Source: Bifidobacterium simiiventris (lineage in GTDB: Bacteria; Actinomycetota; Actinomycetes; Actinomycetales; Bifidobacteriaceae). Taken from it: a DNA stretch of 64,000 nt. The DNA is taken from positions 25,570 to 89,569 of the forward strand of contig NZ_JAHBBG010000012.1 of assembly GCF_019331715.1 (NCBI RefSeq), read 5' to 3'. Positions 37,079-46,056 of this stretch are shown here, piece by piece. Every line of letters begins with the position of its first letter. The first letter of the stretch is position 1. Under the pieces are notes generated by a model. That model was not told the origin of the DNA and ran no database searches. It saw nothing but the letters and a program-made list of their open reading frames with translations. Made by a program: the position numbers and the translations under genes.

Positions 37079-37907
37079 AAAACAAGCGGCCTCCGAGGAG
37101 GCCGCCGACGTAGAGCGCTCCAGCCTAACGCCGAAGCTGCCGTTCCAGGATAGCACCGATCATTCGCCTGAGGAAATGCCGACAGCTGAATTACTATTAA
37201 GCAGACCGCGACTTCAGCCTTATCTGGATGCGGCGGAAGGGAAACTTGACGACGCTGTTTCCCTGTACCGGTGGAATCAAGAGTTCATCAGTGTAGTGCT
37301 CAAACATAGTTCCGATGTGGAAATGGCCGTGAGGAATGCGATGGATCGGCAGCTGCGGCACTTGTCTCGGAACCGATACAACATGCCCGATTGGATCGGA
37401 ATCGAAGATAACTCCACGCCGGACGAGATCTATTCGGTGCTGGGCAAAGGCATTCGCGATGCCCGTGTCCATGCCAAGACAGAGGCTCACCAACGGCCGA
37501 AAGACCATCCTCGTTTTGGTGTGCGGCCAACGCGGGATGATGTTTTAGCTCAATTGACTTTTGGGACTTGGGATATTCTGCTCGGGTCGAACATCTCCGT
37601 GCGGGAAACCACGTCAGTTCCGCAACTATTGTGGGCTGAAGGATTATGTGAGGCTTTTCCTGGAATGTCGGCTGACGACCTAGCTCGTCGGCACTTGAGT
37701 CTTAAACTCAAGCGTATTCGGACTCTTCGCAACCGTGCGGCGCACGGTGAGAATCTTTTACGCGTGGAGCCAGAAAGACGACTCACGGATATGCTGTCGA
37801 TATTGTCGGTGATCAATCCGGGATTTCCGCAGTGGTCGATGCAGCATAGCAGGTATCGTGCCGTGGCCAAAAAGCGTCCCCGATTTCCATTGCAAGGAAA
37901 AGTGTAG
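37068..37907 (+). CDS. Abi-like HEPN-domain protein (putative abortive-infection or toxin component)
   Basis: A 279-residue protein resembling the Abi_2 (AbiD/AbiF-type) family. Characteristic are YLDAAEGKLDDAVSLYRWN near residue 52, the helical core SSDVEMAVRNAMDRQLR, a QLTFGTWDILLG segment, and the C-terminal RTLRNRAAHGENLL. The RNRAAH motif fits RNxxxH of HEPN ribonucleases, to which Abi_2 proteins are assigned. Such proteins are thought to cut RNA and arrest phage-infected cells. It overlaps the upstream gene by 11 bases and shares its AT-richer composition, so the pair probably arrived together. No integrase, att site or transposase flanks it. Confidence 0.75.
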   Translation: MFDEKQAASEEAADVERSSLTPKLPFQDSTDHSPEEMPTAELLLSRPRLQPYLDAAEGKLDDAVSLYRWNQEFISVVLKHSSDVEMAVRNAMDRQLRHLSRNRYNMPDWIGIEDNSTPDEIYSVLGKGIRDARVHAKTEAHQRPKDHPRFGVRPTRDDVLAQLTFGTWDILLGSNISVRETTSVPQLLWAEGLCEAFPGMSADDLARRHLSLKLKRIRTLRNRAAHGENLLRVEPERRLTDMLSILSVINPGFPQWSMQHSRYRAVAKKRPRFPLQGKV

Positions 37908-37956
37908 ACTAAATCGCCTCTTCCGCGATTCGGCGGCTTGCGATAGGCTGGGACGC

Positions 37957-39408
37957 GTGACTGAAACTGTGAATACCGAACTTCGTATTGCTGTGATCGG
38001 CGCTGGCCCGGCCGGCGTCTACTCCTCCGACATCTTCCTGCGCCAGCTCAAGAAGCTGGGCGAGGAACTCGGCCTTGGCACCAAGGCCCGCATCGACCTG
38101 TTCGAGAAGCTGCCCGTGCCGTTCGGCCTGGTCCGCTACGGCGTGGCTCCCGACCACCCGTCCATCAAGTTCATTGCCGACGCGCTTGAGAAGACGCTCG
38201 ACAACCCCGACATCCACCTCTACTGCGACGTGGAGTTCGGCAAGGACGTGACGCTCGACGAGCTGCTGGAACGCTATGACGCGGTCCTGTTCGCCACCGG
38301 CGCGGTTAAGGACAAGCCGCTCGGTCTGCCGGGCGCGGACCTCGACGGCGTGTACGGTGCGGCCAAGTTCGTCGAGTGGTACGACGGCTACCCGACCGGC
38401 GCTCGCGAATGGCCGCTGACGGCCGAGAACGTGGCCGTGATCGGCGGCGGCAACGTCGCGATGGACGTGGCCCGCGAGCTCATGCGCAACGCGGACGACC
38501 TCAAGGCCAAGACCGACATTCCGGACAACGTGTACGAGGGCATCCAGCGCAACAAGGCGAAAACCCTCCACCTGTTCATCCGCCGCGGCGTCGCGCAGGC
38601 GAAGTTCAGCGTGCAGGAGCTGCGCGAGATGGAGAAGCTGCCCGGCGTGCAGCTCATCATCAACGAGGACGACTTCGAGCTGGACGACGACACCATCGAG
38701 GTCGCCGGCAAGGACAAGCTCACCCGCCAGATGGTCGAGGAGCTGTTCGCGATCCGCGAGATGGCCGAGGACATGGAGGACGACGGCGACGTCGACTTCG
38801 AGGGCAACCCGGCCGACCGCAAGTACTACATCCACTTCAACTCTGCCCCGACCGAGGTGCTCGGCGAGGACGGCAAGGTGACCGCGATCCGTGTCGAGCG
38901 CACCGAAACCGGCGCCGACGGCAAGATGCACCGCACCGGCGAGTTCACCGACTACCCGGTCGAGGCCGTGTACCACGCGATCGGCTACAAGCCGGCCGAA
39001 GCGCCCGGCATCGTGTACGACGAGAAGGGCGCGCACCTGGCCAACGCGAACGGCGACGGCCGCATCACCACCGCCGCGGACGGCGGCGAGGTGCGCGAGC
39101 GCCTGTACGCGACCGGTTGGGCCAAGCGCGGTCCAGTCGGCCTGATCGGCTCGACCAAGTCCGACGCGCTGATGATCGTGACCAACATGCTCGAGGATCT
39201 CGCCAAGGCCGCGGAAGGCGGCCGCGTGGCCGCCGACCGTGATCCCGAGTCGATCGACCGACTGCTGGAAAGCCGCGGCATCAAGCCGATCGACTTCGCC
39301 GGCTGGAAGAAGGTCGACGCGTTCGAGCGCGCGGAAGGCGCGAAGGAAGGACGCGAGCACAAGAAGGTCATCGACCCGGATCAGATGCGCGAACTCGCGC
39401 ACGCCTGA
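37957..39408 (+). CDS. Ferredoxin/flavodoxin-NADP+ reductase (FprA type)
   Basis: A 483-residue FAD/NAD(P)-binding oxidoreductase of the adrenodoxin-reductase-like family. FAD Rossmann motif IGAGPAGVYSS is at residue 14 onward, followed by KLPVPFGLVRYGVAPDHPSIK and ATGAVKDKPLGLPG. The NADP motif IGGGNVAMDVARELM follows, and the C-terminal half has TGWAKRGPVGLIGSTKSDA. It shuttles electrons between NADPH and ferredoxin or flavodoxin. The start is taken as GTG 37957; GTG 37969 (MNTELR) is possible. No good Shine-Dalgarno is seen, and TAGGCT eight bases upstream of 37957 may be the -10 of a leaderless transcript. Confidence 0.9.
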   Translation: MTETVNTELRIAVIGAGPAGVYSSDIFLRQLKKLGEELGLGTKARIDLFEKLPVPFGLVRYGVAPDHPSIKFIADALEKTLDNPDIHLYCDVEFGKDVTLDELLERYDAVLFATGAVKDKPLGLPGADLDGVYGAAKFVEWYDGYPTGAREWPLTAENVAVIGGGNVAMDVARELMRNADDLKAKTDIPDNVYEGIQRNKAKTLHLFIRRGVAQAKFSVQELREMEKLPGVQLIINEDDFELDDDTIEVAGKDKLTRQMVEELFAIREMAEDMEDDGDVDFEGNPADRKYYIHFNSAPTEVLGEDGKVTAIRVERTETGADGKMHRTGEFTDYPVEAVYHAIGYKPAEAPGIVYDEKGAHLANANGDGRITTAADGGEVRERLYATGWAKRGPVGLIGSTKSDALMIVTNMLEDLAKAAEGGRVAADRDPESIDRLLESRGIKPIDFAGWKKVDAFERAEGAKEGREHKKVIDPDQMRELAHA

Positions 39409-39450
39409 TCGTGCGGCCGGTCACGGCCGTGCATGACGGATGAACGACGA

Positions 39451-39496
39451 CGGAGGACGGTCCCTGCGCTCTGCGGGGCCGTCCTCCGTGGTTTTT
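39451..39496 (+). terminator. Rho-independent terminator
   Basis: CGGAGGACGG pairs with ...CCGTCCTCCG (ends 39488), with a GC-rich extension, followed by GGTTTTT. It terminates the reductase gene. Confidence 0.85.
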
Positions 39497-39662
39497 CGGG
39501 CCAAGCGGACGAGGAGGGCGGGCGTACGGATCGCCGGCGCGTCACGGTGCGCCGCGATCCGTGCATTCACCGACTTCCCAGACCGCTTCCAGCAAACGCG
39601 GCATGGTGGCCGCGTATATTGGGCACCGCAACCAACCTGTACCAGATGTTCCGGGAAGTGCC

Positions 39663-40862
39663 ATGCCGAATCGCAATCGTTTTCAGCGTCCGACCGCGCC
39701 GCGTGGCCGGGGCGATCGTCCCGGCCGGTTCCGTCGCGCGATGCATACGTGGGCGTCCAATCTTGCGCAATCTCCCGTGTACCGTCGCCGGCTCGTCGGC
39801 GTCGTCTGCGCGACGCTTGCGGTATCGGTCGCCGCATATGGCAGCGTGCGGTATGTTTGGCACGACGCGGCGGACGAATCCGAAGCCGTTGCTTCCGCGA
39901 CCGACGAAGCCCGGCAGCAGGGGACGGTCGATTCCACCGAATCGTCCGTATCCGCGCACAGTGAGCCCACGCCGACCGAAACCGTGTTGGCGGGCATCGG
40001 CCAGATCGACGGCGCCGCGCAGATCTCCACGGCTGGGTTCACGCTCGATCCGGAAACGCAGGTGCAGCTGGAGAATGAGCTGAATACGTTCGCGTCATAT
40101 GGATATGGCGTCTCGTTCGTGATGGTCGACGTGGCGTCCGGCAAGACGCTCGCCTCGTACTCGGGCACGGAGAGGTATTCCGCGTCCGCGATCAAGGGGC
40201 CGTATGTGCTGTCTCTGGCCGAGACGGGAACGATCGACCTCAATGCGGTGTATGCGGCCGAAACCGACGCCGACGCGACGACGCAATACCTGATCGACCA
40301 GGCGATCACCGTGTCCGACAACGACGCGTACAAGGAACTGCACGACACGTACGGTTCGGATGCGTTCGCGCGATGGTCGGCGGCTGCGAACGTTGGCGTG
40401 GATGTGACGCAGGGCGCGTATCTGAATATGGCTGCGGCCGATCTTGCTCGGATGTGGGCTGCGGGATATGGGTACCTGTTCGGTTCGGACGATGCGGCGG
40501 CCGATGACACGACCGGCGGCACGGGCAATGGTGCGACGGCTGCGAACAGTGCGACCGACAACACCACCCAGACCGCGGCCGACCTCGACTCCGCCGCACG
40601 CCAATGGCTGGCAGGCGAGTTCTCCGGCACGCTTAACTCCACGATCAGCATGGCGCTCGGCGGCCAGTACTCCGTCTACACCAAGGCCGGCTGGATCAAC
40701 GGCGAGGGCGACTACTACGCGCTCAACGACGCCGGCATCGTGCGCTCCGGCTCCGGCGACTACATACTGGCCGTGATGACCAGCGCTGCCGACGAATACG
40801 ATCTCGTGACCGGCCTGATTTCCATGCTCGACACGATCCATTCCGCCGCCATGACCGCGTGA
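39663..40862 (+). CDS. Class A beta-lactamase-fold serine hydrolase, membrane-anchored
   Basis: A 399-residue protein. A basic N-terminus and one TM segment (about residues 43-62) place the rest outside. A Ser/Thr/Glu-rich linker precedes a penicillin-recognising fold: SAIK (SxxK, about residue 174), SDN (about 218) and KAGW (about 341) in place of KTG. The order and spacing match class A beta-lactamase-like proteins. A true beta-lactamase would keep the Glu-166 loop, which I cannot identify; instead a low-complexity Asp/Thr/Asn insert sits around residues 275-310. It may act on peptidoglycan or be a non-hydrolytic relative. The start is chosen at 39663, with GGGAAG upstream. Confidence 0.75.
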   Translation: MPNRNRFQRPTAPRGRGDRPGRFRRAMHTWASNLAQSPVYRRRLVGVVCATLAVSVAAYGSVRYVWHDAADESEAVASATDEARQQGTVDSTESSVSAHSEPTPTETVLAGIGQIDGAAQISTAGFTLDPETQVQLENELNTFASYGYGVSFVMVDVASGKTLASYSGTERYSASAIKGPYVLSLAETGTIDLNAVYAAETDADATTQYLIDQAITVSDNDAYKELHDTYGSDAFARWSAAANVGVDVTQGAYLNMAAADLARMWAAGYGYLFGSDDAAADDTTGGTGNGATAANSATDNTTQTAADLDSAARQWLAGEFSGTLNSTISMALGGQYSVYTKAGWINGEGDYYALNDAGIVRSGSGDYILAVMTSAADEYDLVTGLISMLDTIHSAAMTA

Positions 40863-41015
40863 TTCGTGCGCGAACCGGCGCGCGCCGCCGTCCAGCGGAT
40901 CGTCCGCAGGAGCGCGCGGCGGCGCACGGAAGCGCCGTTACGCTTGCGGCTAATCGCCCTGCAATATCCGGCAATCTCCAGCCAACATCCAGATAGTGAA
41001 TTTACTGTGAGGATC

Positions 41016-41972
41016 ATGAACGGCAAATTGCGAGTGCACGGCCATTACAACGGCCTGAAAACGACACTGCTTTTCGCCCTGATGTGGGCGGTGATCATGC
41101 TGATCTGGTGGGCCACCGGCGGCCGCCGCAGCACGCTCAGCGTATATATTCTTATCGGTCTGGCCACCACGTTCTGCTCCTACTGGTTCTCCGACAAACT
41201 CGCTATCGCCTCGATGCGCGCCCGTGAGGTCTCCGAAGCCGAAGCCCCCGCGCTGTACCGCATCGTGCGCGAGCTGAGTGCGAAGGCCGGCAAGCCGATG
41301 CCGCGCATCTACATCGCGCCGACCATGAGCCCGAACGCCTTCGCCACCGGCCGCAACGAACGCCACGCGGCGGTCTGCTGCACGCAAGGCATCCTGCAGA
41401 TGCTCAACGAGCGCGAGATCCGCGGCGTGCTCGGCCACGAGCTCATGCACGTCTACAACCGCGACATCCTGACGTCCGCGATCGCGTCTGCGATGGCCAC
41501 GGTGATCACGTACCTCGGCTATTCGCTGATGTATCTCGGCGGCGGCTCGCGCGACGATCGTGACGGCGATTCGGGCGGTGCGCTCGGTCTGATCGGCGTG
41601 CTGCTGTGCTCGATTCTCGCGCCGATCGGCGCGTCGCTGATCCAGATGGCGATCTCGCGTACGCGCGAATACGATGCCGACGAAGACGGTAGCGTGCTGA
41701 CCGGCGATCCGGAGGCGCTTGCGTCCGCGCTCAACAAGATCTCGACCGGCGCACAGATGAATCCGATGCCACAGACCGCGGGCACGCAGTCGGTGGCTGC
41801 GATGATGATCGCGAATCCGTTCTCCGCACAAGGTCTGTCGAAGATGTTCTCCACGCATCCGCCGACCGAACAGCGCATCGCGCGGCTCATGCAGATGGCC
41901 CAGGAGATGCGCGCCCAGCAGGACGGTTTCGTGAGCGGCGGAACCGATTACGGTGCACAGATCCGGTACTAG
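41016..41972 (+). CDS. htpX: Membrane zinc metalloprotease HtpX
   Basis: A 318-residue M48 peptidase. Two N-terminal TM helices (about residues 15-55) lead to a cytoplasmic catalytic domain with HELMH (HExxH, about residue 141). Two more hydrophobic segments follow, then SRTREYDADEDG, which supplies the third zinc ligand, and a typical FSTHPPTEQRIARL C-terminus. HtpX degrades damaged membrane proteins under stress. The start at 41016 follows TGAGGATC. It ends 45 bases before tRNA-Gly, and the two may be read through. Confidence 0.95.
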   Translation: MNGKLRVHGHYNGLKTTLLFALMWAVIMLIWWATGGRRSTLSVYILIGLATTFCSYWFSDKLAIASMRAREVSEAEAPALYRIVRELSAKAGKPMPRIYIAPTMSPNAFATGRNERHAAVCCTQGILQMLNEREIRGVLGHELMHVYNRDILTSAIASAMATVITYLGYSLMYLGGGSRDDRDGDSGGALGLIGVLLCSILAPIGASLIQMAISRTREYDADEDGSVLTGDPEALASALNKISTGAQMNPMPQTAGTQSVAAMMIANPFSAQGLSKMFSTHPPTEQRIARLMQMAQEMRAQQDGFVSGGTDYGAQIRY

Positions 41973-42017
41973 TCATCTGCTACACTAATCACTTGTGTCT
42001 CGCGCAGGCGAGGCGAT

Positions 42018-42091
42018 GCGAATGTAGTTCATCGGTAGAACGACAGCTTCCCAAGCTGTAGAGGCGGGTTCGACTCCCGTCATTCGCTCCA
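42018..42091 (+). tRNA. tRNA-Gly (anticodon CCC)
   Basis: A cloverleaf is visible. The acceptor GCGAATG pairs with CATTCGC, the anticodon stem ACAGC/GCTGT encloses loop TTCCCAA, and GGCGGGTTCGACTCCCG forms the T arm. Anticodon CCC reads GGG glycine codons. The discriminator T and an encoded CCA (42089-42091) complete the gene. Confidence 0.96.
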
Positions 42092-42094
42092 CTG

Positions 42095-42120
42095 AGAACC
42101 GTTGGAATTCCAACGGTTCT
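42095..42120 (+). terminator. Terminator after tRNA-Gly
   Basis: AGAACCGTTGG and its complement around AATT, followed by CTTGGTTTCT. Located three bases after the tRNA CCA. Confidence 0.8.
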
Positions 42121-42204
42121 CTTGGTTTCTGGCTGCATAGATGACGCAGTATGACAACACACAGGGCCACGAGGCGTGGGGTGCCCGCCCAGTCGTGGTA
42201 GCCT

Positions 42205-42408
42205 CCCGGGCATACGGCCGGTTTGGGGTGTGGAACAGGCTGTATGCCCGGGAAGTGACCGGGATGACATCCCGGGTAGGCATTGTTCCCGGGCATGCGG
42301 CCGGTTTTTGCCCGGGAGACGGCCGTAAGCCCGGGAGGCGTCTTGCAAGTCGATATGGCTCCCGGGCATGCGGCCGGTTTCGGGTGCGGAAACGGCCGTA
42401 TGCCCGGG
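42205..42408. repeat. Array of three 48-nt CCCGGG hairpins
   Basis: Hairpins 42205-42252, 42288-42335 and 42361-42408 are each exactly 48 nt from CCCGGG to CCCGGG; start spacings are 83 and 73 nt. Arms follow CCCGGGCATRCGGCC / GGCCGTAWGCCCGGG. It sits between the tRNA terminator and the convergent deacetylase gene. Confidence 0.88.
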
Positions 42409-42420
42409 AGATATCCGCGC

Positions 42421-43821
42421 TCACCGCCCGCTGAGCTTGATGAGCTGGTCGATGGTGGCGAACTCGTATCCGGCCTTGCGCAGGTCGTCGATGATCTGCG
42501 GCAACGCCTCGACGGTCTGCGAACGATCGCCGCCGCCGTCATGCATGAGCACGATCGCGCCGTTGTGCGCGCCGTTCAGCACCGCGTCGTGGATCGCGTC
42601 CGCGCCGGGCAGCTTCCAATCCTCGGTATCGATGTCCCACAGCACATTCACGCTGATCAGATCGCTGGCCGCCGCCCACTGCTTCACCCCGAACGCGCCG
42701 TACGGCGAGCGGAACACCTTCGTACTCACACCCGATGCGGCCTTGATATTCGCGAACCCGTCCGTGATATCGGTCCGCATCTCGGACTCGCTCAAATCGG
42801 GCATGTTCGGATGCGTGTTGCTGTGGCTCGCCACCTGATGCCCCTCGGCCACCATGCGCTTCTCTGCGGCCGGCCATGCCAGCGCCTGCTCGCCGAGGTC
42901 GAAGAACGTGGCTTTCGCCTTCTTCTCCTTGAGTACGTCGAGCACCTTGTCGCTGTACTGGCTCGGCCCGTCGTCGAAGGTCAGCGCGATCACCTTGCGT
43001 CCGGCCGGGTTCGGGTTGAACGAATCGACCACGAGATCGACCGGCTGCTCGATCACACCCTTATCGACTTCGATGCCGGACTTCGAGCCGACCCAGACCT
43101 CGCGTGTGCCGTTCTTGCCGGCCTGCTTGAATCGTTGGATGACGCCGGTCAGGTTGACCTTGTCGGTGTCGTATGTGACCGTGTCGTGACGCACGGTGTG
43201 CGATTCGGTCACGTCGGCGCCGTCCGCGACCGTGATGTCGGCGTGTTCGGGAACCGTGATCTGCGAACGTTCGCCAACCGGAATCTCCTGACCGCCGATC
43301 GTGACGGAGATCGGCTTGCCGCCGGTCTCGTCGATCACCGAGCCGTCGATCGCCAGCAGACGTCCCGGCTTATGCCCGAAAGAACCGTTGTTCTCCAGTA
43401 GCACATCTACGGTCGCGCCGATATGCGTGCGAACGTTCTCGCTGCCGGTGCCGCTGTCCACGGTCACGTCGATCGGCCGCCAACGCGTGTCCCACATCCA
43501 CCACGTCGCCCCGCCGCCCGAAACCAGCAGCGCCGCGACGAGCACGCCGACCAGCACGCGCAGCCACGTTCTCGAACGGCGAGGATTGTTCGGATTCCCG
43601 CCGTTGCCCGCGTCGAAATCGTCCATCGTGGAGTACGGGATGCGCGACGGCCGCGCGGCCCCCGCAAACGACAGCTCCTCGATCGGCTCCCGCGATCGCT
43701 CGGGTGTGAATGACTGTGGTCGTGCGGAATTGCGTTTCGGCGGAAACGACTGCGGCTGCGATGCGTCGCCGTCGCCGCGCTGCCGGTTCGCCTGCTGATC
43801 TGGCGGTTGCGGAACGGTCAT
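42421..43821 (-). CDS. Membrane-anchored polysaccharide deacetylase (NodB family)
   Basis: A 466-residue surface enzyme. An 80-residue Pro/Gln/Arg-rich cytoplasmic N-terminus, one TM helix (about 87-107) and a ~150-residue beta-rich region precede the NodB domain: ALTFDDGPSQYS (about 278), SHSNTHPNM (metal His), RSPYGAFG, VLWDIDTEDWK and VLMHDGGG. It would remove acetyl groups from peptidoglycan or another wall glycan, giving lysozyme resistance (family knowledge). The middle region VEYD-like repeats resemble a G5/YkuD-associated stalk but are not identified. ATG 43821 has AAGGGGGCATC upstream. Confidence 0.9.
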   Translation of the reverse strand: MTVPQPPDQQANRQRGDGDASQPQSFPPKRNSARPQSFTPERSREPIEELSFAGAARPSRIPYSTMDDFDAGNGGNPNNPRRSRTWLRVLVGVLVAALLVSGGGATWWMWDTRWRPIDVTVDSGTGSENVRTHIGATVDVLLENNGSFGHKPGRLLAIDGSVIDETGGKPISVTIGGQEIPVGERSQITVPEHADITVADGADVTESHTVRHDTVTYDTDKVNLTGVIQRFKQAGKNGTREVWVGSKSGIEVDKGVIEQPVDLVVDSFNPNPAGRKVIALTFDDGPSQYSDKVLDVLKEKKAKATFFDLGEQALAWPAAEKRMVAEGHQVASHSNTHPNMPDLSESEMRTDITDGFANIKAASGVSTKVFRSPYGAFGVKQWAAASDLISVNVLWDIDTEDWKLPGADAIHDAVLNGAHNGAIVLMHDGGGDRSQTVEALPQIIDDLRKAGYEFATIDQLIKLSGR

Positions 43822-44035
43822 GATGCCCCCTTGCCTCGGTCGACGCGGTCCGGTTGACACGGCGTCGGTCGGTGCCGTCACGAGTCGGTACCGACCGTGC
43901 GGATCACGTCACCATTATCCCGCGCGTCGCTGGGACGCACGCATACGACATGCGGTCGGCATTGCCAAGCCGAGGGCGATCGCAGGGAGACGCAGATGAT
44001 CGCATTGCCCATCGGCGCAATGCCGTCCGCGCAAT

Positions 44036-44557
44036 TCAGACCAAATTGATCCAGTAACGGCGTACGTCAGGGAATCCGGGGTGCGGCACGACGGCTTCGA
44101 GCACGCCGTGATTCCTTTCGATCACCTTCGCCGAGGCGACGTTCGTCTGGTTGCAGGTGACCAGTATGCGCGGGAATCCCAGTTCTCGCGCCTTGAACAG
44201 GGTGAGCCGCAGGATCTCGTGCGCGTATCCGCGGCCGCGGTCGGACGGGCGTACGCTATAGCCGATCCGGCCGGCGAAATGATCGATGAAATCGTTCGGT
44301 TCCAGACGGATGTCGGAGATGCCGACGATATGCGGCCTGCCATCCGACGGATTGTCGGCCGCGTCCACTGCCAGAAACACCTGCTCCCGGACCTTGCCGT
44401 AATGCGGCGGATAGTCGCCGGCGAGCCAGCGCCCGTAGTCCTCGGCATGTTCCAGTCCGACGCCTCCGCTGATGCGCTCGCCTCGATCGATGAATTCCCT
44501 GCGGAACTCCATCACCGCCTGCTCGGTGCCGGCGTCCGGTGATATAAGCTTGAGCAT
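44036..44557 (-). CDS. GNAT-family N-acetyltransferase
   Basis: A 173-residue acetyltransferase. The acetyl-CoA loop GYSVRPSDRGRGYAHEIL (Q/RxxGxG/A type, about residues 100-117) and the following VTCNQTNVASAKVIERNHGVLE are typical of the RimJ/RimL-like branch. The start at 44557 has GAAAGGCGGGATC. The substrate is unknown. Upstream 43822-44035 between this gene and the deacetylase contains no gene. Confidence 0.85.
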   Translation of the reverse strand: MLKLISPDAGTEQAVMEFRREFIDRGERISGGVGLEHAEDYGRWLAGDYPPHYGKVREQVFLAVDAADNPSDGRPHIVGISDIRLEPNDFIDHFAGRIGYSVRPSDRGRGYAHEILRLTLFKARELGFPRILVTCNQTNVASAKVIERNHGVLEAVVPHPGFPDVRRYWINLV

Positions 44558-44614
44558 GATCCCGCCTTTCGTAAGTGCGTTTCGTGAGTACGGACGATAC
44601 CGTTCGTGCGCCGG

Positions 44615-45448
44615 CTACAGGCGCTCGTAGGGAATCTTGTCGCCGGCGGTCACGGCCGCGGGCAGCGTGTTCTCCAGCGGAGGCATCTCGCAGGTGCAGA
44701 AATCCGTGTACGCGCAGAAGTAGTGCGTCGCGCGGTTGAAATCGATTTCGGTGACTTTCGCGGGATCGGTGATCGGGAATCGCAGGATACGCCCGCCGCC
44801 GTAGGTCTCCTTGCCGGACGTGGCGTCGCGGAAGATCACCAGACCCTGGCCGTGCGTGTTGGCCTGGAACACCTTCAACGCATAGTCCTTGCCGTCGATG
44901 GTGACGGTGAGCTCGCCGACCACCTTCTCGATATGCTGCAGGTTCGCCATGGATGCGCCCACCGTTTCGGTGTAGGACCGGTCGAACGGCTTATAGGACG
45001 CCGGCACCACCCACGCGCGGCTTGGCGCGTAGTACGGGGTGCTGCGGAAGTTGCGGCGCAGCGGGGAGTTGGGGTCGCGTACGCGCACCGCATACTTGTT
45101 GAGACCGCCGACGCGTTTGATGAGTTCGGCCTGAAGGTCGCCGAAGTCGATCTTCACCACGTTGGCGTCCTCGTCGCCGGGCACCGTGAAGATGCGTGGA
45201 CTGGAGAGCTTGAGCAGGTTGATCTTGACGATGCTGCCGTCCTCGGGCGTGTAGGTGACGGTGTTGCCTTCGGCCAGCCAGGTTCCGGGGAAGTTGTCGA
45301 GTCGGCGTTCGACGCCGTCCTCGAGCCAGTCGATGCTGACGATGGACAGGAACCCGAGCGGCGCATTGACCGCGTCGTCCTTCTCCTTGTGCCATGTCTC
45401 GAACTCGTTCGCGAATTCCTGATCGGTGAGGGTGTCGGCTGAAACCAT
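44615..45448 (-). CDS. DUF1684 protein
   Basis: A 277-residue cytoplasmic protein of the uncharacterised DUF1684 family. It begins with the family-typical WHKEKDDAVNAPLGFLSIVSIDWL, and carries ATSGKETYGGGRILRFP and the C-terminal DFNRATHYFCAYTDFCTCEMPPLENTL block with three cysteines. The start at 45448 follows AAAGGACCATC. No catalytic role is established. It is transcribed in the same direction as the GNAT gene, 57 bases upstream, possibly as one unit. Confidence 0.82.
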   Translation of the reverse strand: MVSADTLTDQEFANEFETWHKEKDDAVNAPLGFLSIVSIDWLEDGVERRLDNFPGTWLAEGNTVTYTPEDGSIVKINLLKLSSPRIFTVPGDEDANVVKIDFGDLQAELIKRVGGLNKYAVRVRDPNSPLRRNFRSTPYYAPSRAWVVPASYKPFDRSYTETVGASMANLQHIEKVVGELTVTIDGKDYALKVFQANTHGQGLVIFRDATSGKETYGGGRILRFPITDPAKVTEIDFNRATHYFCAYTDFCTCEMPPLENTLPAAVTAGDKIPYERL

Positions 45449-46056
45449 GATGGTCCTTTCGGCGGAGATTGATGGGGATGGGTGATGGGCGGAACGAATG
45501 ATGCGACTGCGCCGATCACCTGATCGGTTGGCCGGCGGGGTCCCCAACTACTCGTCCGTCGGCTGTTCCACACCATACCAAGCGAAATTCGTCGTCGGTT
45601 TACATCGATATATGTTTTCTTTATAGGCCACTATCGGATGGTGCTGTCATGCGCGAAGGAGCTAACGATAATCCCTGTAATTCACCTTCTGTTCAGACCG
45701 GTATTCGAACATATGACCGCGTATAAGAATTACCGATAATCCATGCGGATGTCGTCTGTGACGAGGCGCATATAGTGGGGCGCGTCGATCGGGTCACGCC
45801 GGTTCGGTCCATCATCGGTGCCAATGAAGTCGGGCACGTGCACGAACACACCTTGCGAAACGGCCATGTGAAAGTAACGGACGCGACAACATTCCGGTCT
45901 GGTGAACGCGGGCGGCTCCCGATGCCCTTGCGCGGGCGGGCCGGGGCGCCGAGAGGCTCAATGCTCCGTCCGCAGCGCGGGCCGTTTACACGGCGGGTAG
46001 AGACGATAGGGTAACCTGTTCGTCGGCAGAATAAGGCGATGTGGCGGAGGTACGTT
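45449..46056. other. Divergent DUF1684 / purA intergenic region
   Basis: About 600 bases, with a less GC-rich patch around 45580-45770. No gene with a ribosome site, no palindromic array and no recognised riboswitch was found. TAGGGT at 46008-46013 is a possible -10 for purA. Confidence 0.4.

Noticed and set aside
45654..45780. Possible small gene or riboswitch upstream of purA
   Set aside because: No open frame with a convincing ribosome site and no conserved purine-riboswitch blocks could be found.
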